Of a stretch of DNA of 22,065 nucleotides, positions 19,301 to 22,065 are shown piece after piece (the first letter of the stretch is position 1; every line of letters starts with the position of its first letter). The notes under the pieces were generated by a model, which did no database searches, was not told where the DNA came from, and saw only the letters and a list, made by a program, of their open reading frames with translations. Made by a program: the position numbers and the translations under genes. The stretch spans positions 1 to 22,065 of the forward strand of contig JABANN010000547.1 in assembly GCA_013115125.1 (NCBI GenBank), read 5' to 3'. This stretch comes from Perkinsus olseni. Taxonomy: Eukaryota > Perkinsozoa > Perkinsida.

Positions 19301-20838
19301 CGGACCGGGTGTGGAATCCGGCAGTTATCTCGTGCCCTACTGAACCGTGGTGGCTTCCAACTCCTAGTTGGCAACAGACACGGGTCTGGTTGCTGGCTCT
19401 AATAGAGGTCGAACTGTTCACACTCCCAACCTCATGGGAATTTCGTAGCCTTGCGCTAGACAGCTGATGGTATCCTAGGTTAGAGCCGGCAAGGGCCATC
19501 ACCTCAGCTTCCGATTAACACAATCATACGAGTGGCACACGGCGTAAGGGCTTACGAGGCTTTGAACCCTCGAAGTCACAGGAGAAAGAGCCAGAATATC
19601 GAGAAAGAGGAATTGAGCGAAAAGGAAATTATTGGACGTTAACTTCCCCCTCGATACGAACGTCGTACGCAGAGCATCCAGGGAATAAGATTCCTAGCTA
19701 TCCTAGACTCCCAGTCCGCCTGCAACAGATGGTTAAGTTTTCCTAACGCGCGATACACGAGAGAAGATGGCCTCTGCATCGCAGGTCCATCATTGAAAGA
19801 ACAACAACTTCGACCTGTCTTACGAGTATACGTAGCAGTCCCTAAAGACTCCAATCTTCCCCTCCTCCTTGAACAGGTATCTTCCAGCCAAAGGTCGACC
19901 TCCCATGGTACGGATGAACTCCTGAGCTCAGCATATCTTTGCGCACGCGGAAGAATCCACTCACGTTCCACTCATGTGGTGTACGCATCCAAAAGCTGGT
20001 ATCGTCGAATATCTCTAGCGGTAAACGGGAGGCCTTCTCGAAGGCAGCATGCTCGAGCCACCGGAGACCGCGATTGGAGAGGCACGACTGAGAAGAGCCA
20101 CAGCCCCTACAGAACCATCGGCTGAAGCATTTTTTGAACGCGATCTCTCACTCTGATATAAACTCTACCACACCTGTTGCCTCATCGATGCCTCATTCGA
20201 ACAGGGTACGTTACGGACAATTCGGCAACGATGGGCAGCGCTTCACCTCAAGAGAGTCGTCCCCGGGACGTCGAGCGCCCGGTCTCCACTTGACAGTTTT
20301 CCTTATCTTTTTCGGCCGTTCATCGCCCTCGAAGTTTGACCGCATAACAACGCTTTTGTATCCTCGAGGTCTCACGAATACACCTAGAAGCTCGACTCAT
20401 TGCCTTCTTTCGCCGCGGCCGTCGCCCCTACCAGATTCTCGCCCACCGGAGAGCGCTTGCATCATCCAACATGAACCGAAGTTTTGCGTGTAGGCCTGCG
20501 GAAGGGCTCTGTTTCGGTCAGCTGAGTATCGCCATTCGACGCACCTTCAAGTCCGTGAGAGAAGTACCCCGGCGGAGGTAGCGGTTAGTTTCTCGTAGTG
20601 AGGAGCTTTTCGATCGACTTAGTGAAGGCTTGCGCCCTACTAAAGGCGGCAATTTGGGAGATGCTTTATCGGGGTCTCGCCGCTTCATTCTATCAACTGG
20701 CAAGTGTAAAATCACACCAGTTTTCCCATCCAACGCAATCTGTTCTTTTTCCGTGCGATTATATGCATCTTGCGCACTTGCTATTTCTAGAAGTTCCTCA
20801 ACGCAACTTGACAGCGTCAGATCGATACTATCGCGCAT
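1817..20838 (-). CDS. DNAH1: Axonemal dynein heavy chain, DNAH1-like inner-arm motor (about 54 exons)
   Basis: This gene encodes a ciliary/flagellar motor ATPase that slides outer doublet microtubules. I joined exons by GT-AG sites that keep the conserved dynein reading frame; the product is about 4,250 residues, close to the length I recall for human DNAH1. In order it has an N-terminal tail with an LPLEIFDD...RTPHEW block, linker, six AAA modules, stalk and C-terminal domain. Nucleotide-binding loops are visible in AAA1 ([10 protein letters not shown]), AAA2 (GPTGAGKT), AAA3 (GNTGTGKS) and AAA4 ([10 protein letters not shown]). DNAH1 is preferred over DNAH3/7 because of blocks such as [10 protein letters not shown] and [15 protein letters not shown], compared from memory. 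The start ATG at 20838 is the most upstream one in frame that begins a sensible exon. No inactivating change was seen. The junctions near 20100-20170, 17925-18022, 18349 and 9418-9688 are the least certain. Confidence 0.92.
4506..6475 (-). CDS. DNAH1: DNAH1-like gene, AAA5 to AAA6 exons
   Basis: Exons are 6380-6475, 6134-6194 (61 nt), 5358-6080, 5126-5302, 4694-4965 and 4506-4605. AAA5 shows [20 protein letters not shown], the small exon [20 protein letters not shown], then [24 protein letters not shown] and [20 protein letters not shown]. Next come [40 protein letters not shown] and the strut-like coiled coil [23 protein letters not shown]6 runs [54 protein letters not shown] and, after an intron holding a CAT/ATG microsatellite, [18 protein letters not shown]. 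All junctions keep frame and match dynein blocks. Confidence 0.92.
4611..4635. repeat. Trinucleotide microsatellite (CAT)8 in an intron
   Basis: Eight CAT units on the plus strand (ATG/GAT on the coding strand) right before the acceptor of intron 4606-4693. Read through, it would look like a poly-Asp tract, but the splice joins PPAEW to IGPTEWNEI, so it is not coding. Confidence 0.9.
6476..6836 (-). other. Dynein intron (361 nt)
   Basis: The splice joins SLSEK to YELLPGDAL. The interior has no recognisable gene. A B-box-like stretch, GGCTCGAGAACC followed by ATTTTT on the minus strand near 6545-6566, is off consensus and lacks tRNA spacing. Confidence 0.75.
6837..9167 (-). CDS. DNAH1: DNAH1-like gene, stalk and microtubule-binding domain exons
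   Basis: Eleven small exons: 9081-9167, 8971-9033, 8539-8613, 8090-8227, 7967-8035, 7822-7899, 7475-7543, 7353-7433, 7125-7269, 6982-7073 and 6837-6925. The first coiled-coil helix includes [34 protein letters not shown] and [20 protein letters not shown]. The microtubule-binding tip reads [50 protein letters not shown] and [15 protein letters not shown]. The return helix starts [16 protein letters not shown], continues [20 protein letters not shown] and [20 protein letters not shown], and reaches the AAA5 edge at [17 protein letters not shown]. Exons of 63-145 nt separated by introns of 41-357 nt make this the most finely divided part of the gene. Confidence 0.9.
7301..7330. repeat. Trinucleotide microsatellite (GAT)10 in an intron
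   Basis: Ten perfect GAT units on the plus strand inside the 83-nt dynein intron 7270-7352. Confidence 0.95.
7907..7956 (-). other. tRNA-like module with D-arm and T-loop in dynein intron 7900-7966
   Basis: This 67-nt intron contains, in the sense strand, a D-arm-like hairpin GCTC-GTAATGGAAA-GGGC directly followed by a B box GGTTCGATTCT (7923-7933, one mismatch to consensus). Then come GTGTTGC, A at 7912 and five Ts, with the 22-nt spacing of a tRNA 3' end. The anticodon arm is absent and the T-stem is poorly paired. The splice itself is firm: it joins AICIMFE to [12 protein letters not shown]. Confidence 0.65.
8228..8538 (-). other. Dynein intron (311 nt) with AT-rich hairpin
   Basis: The intron joins [14 protein letters not shown] to [13 protein letters not shown]. 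Its centre, 8350-8440, is markedly AT-rich and contains the hairpin at 8389-8416. Nothing else was recognised. Confidence 0.8.
8389..8416. repeat. Perfect AT-rich hairpin in an intron
   Basis: AAAACAGTGTT (8389-8399) and AACACTGTTTT (8406-8416) are exact reverse complements around a 6-nt loop. The direct repeat ACAGTAT lies on both sides (8374-8380 and 8425-8431). It could be a remnant of a miniature element or a structured intron segment. Confidence 0.85.
8614..8970 (-). other. Dynein intron (357 nt)
   Basis: The splice joins [10 protein letters not shown] to [14 protein letters not shown]. An open frame of 67 codons lies inside it on the minus strand (8610-8813) but has no dynein similarity and would interrupt the coiled coil, so I treat it as intronic. 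A run of six Ts on the minus strand near 8770 is not preceded by a B box. Confidence 0.75.
9262..10719 (-). CDS. DNAH1: DNAH1-like gene, AAA4 exons
   Basis: Exons are 10628-10719, 10456-10581, 10250-10411, 9889-10018, 9689-9835 and 9262-9417. AAA4 shows [18 protein letters not shown], the P-loop variant [16 protein letters not shown] (Arg in place of the Walker lysine, as in most axonemal chains), [38 protein letters not shown] and LNSGDVPNL. After a 231-nt intron it runs [20 protein letters not shown] and [12 protein letters not shown], then [20 protein letters not shown] and the signature [13 protein letters not shown]. The splice at 9836-9888 is fixed by the need to restore [13 protein letters not shown]. 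The intron at 9418-9688 is drawn so that LIAD joins [20 protein letters not shown]; a smaller intron with an extra exon piece is also possible. The block ends [19 protein letters not shown]. Confidence 0.9.
9841..9876 (+). other. tRNA 3'-end-like module (minihelix) in dynein intron 9836-9888
   Basis: On the plus strand, antisense to the dynein intron, an exact B box GGTTCGAATCC (9851-9861) is followed with tRNA spacing by GCCCTGC, a discriminator-like A at 9872 and TTTT (9873-9876). The seven bases GTAGGGC just before the would-be T-arm pair with all seven of GCCCTGC (one G-U), forming an acceptor-like stem around the T-loop TTCGAAT. The inner T-stem itself pairs at only two positions. There is no D-arm or anticodon arm, so this is not a complete tRNA. 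It fills most of a 53-nt intron. Confidence 0.7.
10585..10614 (-). other. tRNA 3'-end-like module in dynein intron 10582-10627
   Basis: In the sense strand of a 46-nt intron lies a perfect T-arm, CCGGG-TTCGATC-CCTGG, containing the exact B box GGTTCGATCCC (10601-10611). It continues CAAGGAC, then A at 10590 and five Ts, which double as the pyrimidine tract before the CAG acceptor. The distance from the first B-box base to the A is 22 nt, as from base 52 to base 73 of a tRNA. No matching acceptor 5' strand, D-arm or anticodon arm is present; upstream is dynein coding sequence. Confidence 0.75.
10774..11974 (-). CDS. DNAH1: DNAH1-like gene, AAA3 exons
   Basis: Exons are 11105-11974, 10929-11073 and 10774-10878. 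The module begins [17 protein letters not shown] and has [15 protein letters not shown], the Walker A GNTGTGKS (about 11755-11785), the Walker [11 protein letters not shown], then [20 protein letters not shown] and [16 protein letters not shown], all typical of inner-arm dyneins. [20 protein letters not shown] closes the core. The exon 11105-11974 joins 10929-11073 across a 31-nt interval that I read as a very short intron, giving [20 protein letters not shown], which matches the RLW.HE..RVF.DRL block. AAA3 nucleotide state gates force production in dyneins in general; the Walker residues here look intact. Confidence 0.92.
11975..12275 (-). other. Dynein intron (301 nt)
   Basis: The splice joins SGCVYEM to [11 protein letters not shown]. 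It holds an eight-T run (minus, near 12047-12054) with a degenerate B-box-like AGTTCAGAGTC upstream, a stem AAGGCC/GGCCTT around TTCGAAACC near 12022-12042, and TGCGAATCCC near 12210 (plus). All are weak. Confidence 0.7.
12276..14093 (-). CDS. DNAH1: DNAH1-like gene, AAA1 to AAA2 exons
   Basis: Exons are 13987-14093, 13823-13938, 13639-13776, 12639-13593 and 12276-12561. AAA1 continues with its Walker [10 protein letters not shown] and the near-invariant [18 protein letters not shown], then [19 protein letters not shown] and [15 protein letters not shown]2 carries the Walker A GPTGAGKT at about 13220-13245, the Walker B-like block [20 protein letters not shown] and the sensor region [13 protein letters not shown]. 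Exon 12276-12561 supplies [20 protein letters not shown] and ends SGCVYE, leading into AAA3. The intron at 13939-13986 is 48 nt, a multiple of three and free of stops, so it can be misread as coding. It is removed because the splice restores ELEFEG next to QTK, as in relatives. Confidence 0.93.
12562..12638 (+). other. tRNA-sized, tRNA-like intron (antisense A box and degenerate B box)
   Basis: The whole 77-nt dynein intron, read on the plus strand, has a perfect D-arm-like hairpin TAGC-GTAATGGTAAA-GCTA (about 12569-12588), whose loop closely matches that of the intron at 7900-7966. Further on is a B-box-like AGGTCGACCCC (about 12622-12632, two mismatches). No anticodon stem forms. The splice is secure because it joins AGEA... 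NTKEIAS to [13 protein letters not shown] in frame. A decayed tRNA, a tRNA-derived short element or chance are all possible. Confidence 0.5.
14160..14232 (+). tRNA. tRNA-Ala-AGC: tRNA-Ala (AGC), nested antisense in a dynein intron
   Basis: The 73-nt sequence folds as a complete cloverleaf. The acceptor stem GGGGGAC/GTTCTCC is fully paired with two G-U wobbles. The D-arm is GCTC..GAGC, the anticodon arm CTCGC-TTAGCAA-GCGAG with anticodon AGC at 14193-14195, the variable loop AGGCA and the T-arm CCGGG-ATCGATG-CCCGG; A73 is at 14232. Internal promoters are an A box (TAGCTCAAATGG) and a B box (GGATCGATGCC), and TTTT at 14234-14237 would terminate polymerase III. The ATCGAT T-loop is also seen in plant alanine tRNAs. 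The gene lies wholly inside the dynein intron 14094-14264 and runs against it, so the two transcripts are antisense to each other. Confidence 0.95.
14265..17924 (-). CDS. DNAH1: DNAH1-like gene, tail, linker and start of AAA1
   Basis: Three exons: 16324-17924 (1601 nt), 16181-16279 and 14265-16028 (1764 nt). The first holds the rest of the tail, including a Glu/Pro/Ala-rich stretch near 17430-17480 ([17 protein letters not shown]), and ends [11 protein letters not shown]. The second continues as [15 protein letters not shown], the classic fePy..LW linker block. The third covers the linker ([66 protein letters not shown] by analogy) and reaches AAA1, with [19 protein letters not shown] and the P-loop [18 protein letters not shown] at about 14375-14410. 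It ends at [13 protein letters not shown]. These are the largest exons of the gene and have very few introns compared with the second half. Confidence 0.93.
17980..20838 (-). CDS. DNAH1: DNAH1-like gene, N-terminal tail exons
   Basis: The exons I place here are 20545-20838, 20432-20495, 20215-20383, about 20125-20173, 19965 to about 20100, 19824-19921, 18812-18967, 18596-18665 and 18022-18348 (the last may end at 17980). Exon 1 starts [20 protein letters not shown] and is basic and Ser/Arg-rich towards its end. The block [20 protein letters not shown] matches the DNAH1 tail signature (VFDNEDFDCRTPREW in my memory of the human protein). It continues over a 43-nt intron into [20 protein letters not shown]. 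An 856-nt intron then joins DCYVYS to [14 protein letters not shown], which fits the expected VLDYDEEKKLYLV block. [11 protein letters not shown] matches the conserved DP.xFA.R motif. The junction between about 20100 and 20170 is unresolved: two frames are open there. Confidence 0.72.
18571..18581 (+). other. Exact B-box motif in dynein intron 18349-18595
   Basis: GGTTCGATGCC, antisense to the intron, is followed by the GC-rich GGGCCCGGGCC. The would-be T-stem pairs at four positions if G-U is allowed. There is no T-run after it. A second weaker T-loop-like stretch, GCGAGTTCAAATGCGC, lies at 18473-18488 in the same intron. Confidence 0.5.
18789..18811 (-). other. tRNA-Ala-like T-arm piece in dynein intron 18666-18811
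   Basis: The intron starts GTGGGTTCAAAG and continues GGGATCGATGCC (18789-18800, minus), a 12-mer identical to the T-arm of the tRNA-Ala gene at 14160-14232. There is no T-run and no cloverleaf. It is too short to prove descent from that tRNA. Confidence 0.4.
19158..19187. repeat. 11-nt tandem repeat, unit GAGCTAGCAGG
   Basis: Two complete copies and a partial third copy of an 11-nt unit lie head to tail inside the 856-nt intron. No function is apparent. Confidence 0.85.
19558..19568 (-). other. Exact B-box motif in the long dynein intron
   Basis: GGTTCAAAGCC lies in the 856-nt intron 18968-19823. The flanks CGAGG and CCTCG pair perfectly around it, giving an 8-nt loop rather than the 7-nt loop of a tRNA T-arm. 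No T-run follows. Confidence 0.4.
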
Positions 20839-21099
20839 AAGGCATCCCCGATATTGATGCCATATCAGCGTAATTGGAGCTCTTGTCCGGGCATGCCGAT
20901 GGACGGACTTCCTTACTTGCCAAGTTGATGCTCTAACTGACGAATGTGACACTCTCGAGCATGGAAATGACCTTCTGAAGGGAATGGGTTTTTCCGAGCG
21001 GCGGTTGCTGATGATCAGCAGGTATCGAATTCCTTCTCCGAGTATTAAGCAACTCCATCCAAAAGGAGTCTAATCGTTGGATTTCTTCCATCCACTCGC
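20839..21099. promoter_or_regulatory. Head-to-head spacer, dynein (left) and WD40 gene (right)
   Basis: The 261 nt between the two ATGs must hold both 5' ends. I see no clear TATA box. A short perfect palindrome, TGCTGAT-G-ATCAGCA, is at 21006-21020. If the organism trans-splices a leader, as Perkinsus relatives do, acceptor AGs could lie close to each ATG, but none can be singled out. Confidence 0.4.
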
Positions 21100-21918
21100 A
21101 TGCCAATGCGATTGGAACCTGCCTGTCGGCTAACCGGACATGAGGCGTGTGTCGTCCGAGGGACCTTCAGCAGCCATGGCAAGCTAGCGACGGCCAGTGC
21201 TGACAGCTCGGCGAAAATATGGGACCTGAGCGAAGGAAGGTGGTGTGGGGGGGGACTCAGTAGCGCCCTTAACTGCACCTTTTCTGTATCTTGCACGTTG
21301 GACCTAAGATGCTTCCCTCTCAGACTGGTGTCGACCCTCGGTGGTGTGCACACTTATCCTCTAACGGACTGTGCCTGGCACGGCGGCGGTAACTGGCTGG
21401 TCACCGCTTGTGAAGGAGGAGCTCTTCGCTTGTGGGACATAAGGACTGGTCAGAGGCCGTCCAATGTCTCCGCGGAATGGGTCGTTAGTAGAAGTGGTGG
21501 TGCTTCGACGGCCGCCCTCTGAGGGCACTCAGGGTGTGTCCTAACAGGTCGTTAGGTACTGCTGACAGTAGTACTCTCAGTACACTGTTAGTATTACTAA
21601 CATTATCACCTAGTATCACTTAGTATTACCTAGTAGTCCTGTAACAGTCTGTAACAGTACGCTTGGGCTTTTGATTATCTCATGCGTGAGTGGTCATAAA
21701 GAGCAGTTGTATGTTCACCTCAGTCGACCCACTCGTGTGTTGGTCATTAGGCGTGTCAGTCGGGTCTGCGAGGTGCGACGATCCGACTTACTGCGTGTCA
21801 TTGGGTAACTCTCCCAACTCATGCTCTCTGGCTACTGGAGACAGCCAAGGGGTCCTCCACCTGTGGGACGTCAGACAGTGTGAGCCCAGGGGGGACGTCG
21901 TTCTCTACCGCGGTCGAG
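21100..21918 (+). CDS. WD40-repeat protein, right copy (partial at window edge)
   Basis: The second copy of the WD40 gene, reading outward to the right. Exon 1 is 21100-21239 and exon 2 is 21324-21480, with an 84-nt intron between (GTGGTG...CTCTCAG). A third coding piece at about 21760-21918 encodes CVSLGNSPNSCSLATGDSQG and HLWDVRQ. Three blades ending IWD, LWD and LWD are visible, and the gene probably continues past the window. Its ATG is 262 nt from the dynein ATG in head-to-head arrangement, so the two genes may share a promoter region. Against the left copy it has a 5-nt shorter first intron and about 10 extra nt of TAGTATTAC-type repeat in the second. The protein is not identifiable beyond the WD40 family. 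Confidence 0.75.
21541..21658. repeat. TAGTATTAC-type micro-repeats in the WD40 intron
   Basis: The second intron of the WD40 gene has repeated TAGTATTAC/TAGTATCAC units, a perfect palindrome GTTAGTA-T-TACTAAC (21587-21601) and a doubled CTGTAACAGT. The left copy has the same array near 340-440 with about 10 nt fewer. Confidence 0.8.
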
Positions 21919-21930
21919 GTCGGCTTACCA

Positions 21931-21968
21931 AGACCGTGCTGGTTCAAATCCCATCGGGTCTATTTTTT
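21931..21968 (+). other. tRNA 3'-end-like module in the right WD40 gene copy
   Basis: An exact B box GGTTCAAATCC (21941-21951) is followed by CATCGGGTCT, A at 21962 and six Ts, again 22 nt from the first B-box base to the A. AGACC at 21931-21935 pairs with GGTCT at 21957-21961 as an outer stem. It lies in a likely 73-nt intron (GTCGGC...CTCAG, about 21919-21991). In the left copy the same intron position (74-87 and beyond) has the same first 14 bases but no B box or T-run. Confidence 0.65.
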
Positions 21969-22065
21969 CTGGATCATTCTCTTGGACTCAGTCGCCTCGC
22001 TCTCTAGTCACTACCCCTCGGACCATAATAAACCCCACATTGATGCAGTGGCTTCGCACGCCCCC

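Larger units (their letters stand above)
18968..19823 (-). other. Long dynein intron (856 nt)
   Basis: Donor GTAAGA at 19823, acceptor GGCAG at 18968. The splice joins DCYVYS to [12 protein letters not shown] in frame. Inside are the B-box motif at 19558-19568 and an 11-nt tandem repeat at 19158-19187. An open frame of about 60 residues runs directly into the acceptor exon from 19152 but shows no dynein block. It is about 17 times the typical intron length here, and nothing in it looks like a nested gene. Confidence 0.6.
21057..21932 (+). repeat. Right arm of the terminal inverted duplication
   Basis: Partner of 74-942. It begins at TCCAAAAGGAGT just upstream of the WD40 ATG and stays alignable to the start of the tRNA-like module at 21931. 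It is 7 nt longer than the left arm, because of a repeat-unit gain in the second intron that outweighs a loss in the first. Confidence 0.9.

Noticed and set aside
1-22065. CRISPR array, insertion sequence, LTR or other capsid-bearing element
   Set aside because: No spaced direct repeats, transposase, integrase or reverse transcriptase motifs were seen on either strand.

Overview
The window looks like nuclear DNA from an alveolate protist, most likely a Perkinsus-type organism. That placement is an inference from three things: a ciliary motor gene cut by about 53 short GT-AG introns, the standard stop codons (which argues against ciliates), and balanced base composition.

Almost all of it (20838 down to 1817, minus strand) is one axonemal dynein heavy chain gene. 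I rebuilt it from about 54 exons and it encodes roughly 4,250 residues. Tail, linker, AAA1 to AAA4, stalk with microtubule-binding domain, AAA5, AAA6 and the C-terminal domain can all be read in order. The closest match I can recall is animal DNAH1, a single-headed inner-arm dynein. Exons are large in the tail, linker and AAA1-AAA3, and become many and small from AAA3 through the stalk and again at the C-terminus.

The two ends of the window (74-942 minus, 21057-21932 plus) are near-identical inverted copies of the start of an intron-containing WD40-repeat gene. The right copy is head-to-head with the dynein gene. The left copy lies downstream of it, after an 874-nt spacer that begins with two adjacent palindromes.

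The most unusual feature is inside the introns. A complete tRNA-Ala(AGC) gene sits antisense in a 171-nt dynein intron. Several other short introns carry pieces that look like tRNA 3' ends: a polymerase III B box, exactly 22 nt from its first base to a discriminator-like A, followed at once by an oligo-T run. They occur in both orientations. One has a full 7-bp acceptor-like stem, one intron carries a D-arm/A-box as well, and the right WD40 copy has such a module in an intron where the left copy does not. This suggests a tRNA-related intron element or repeated capture of tRNA genes by introns.
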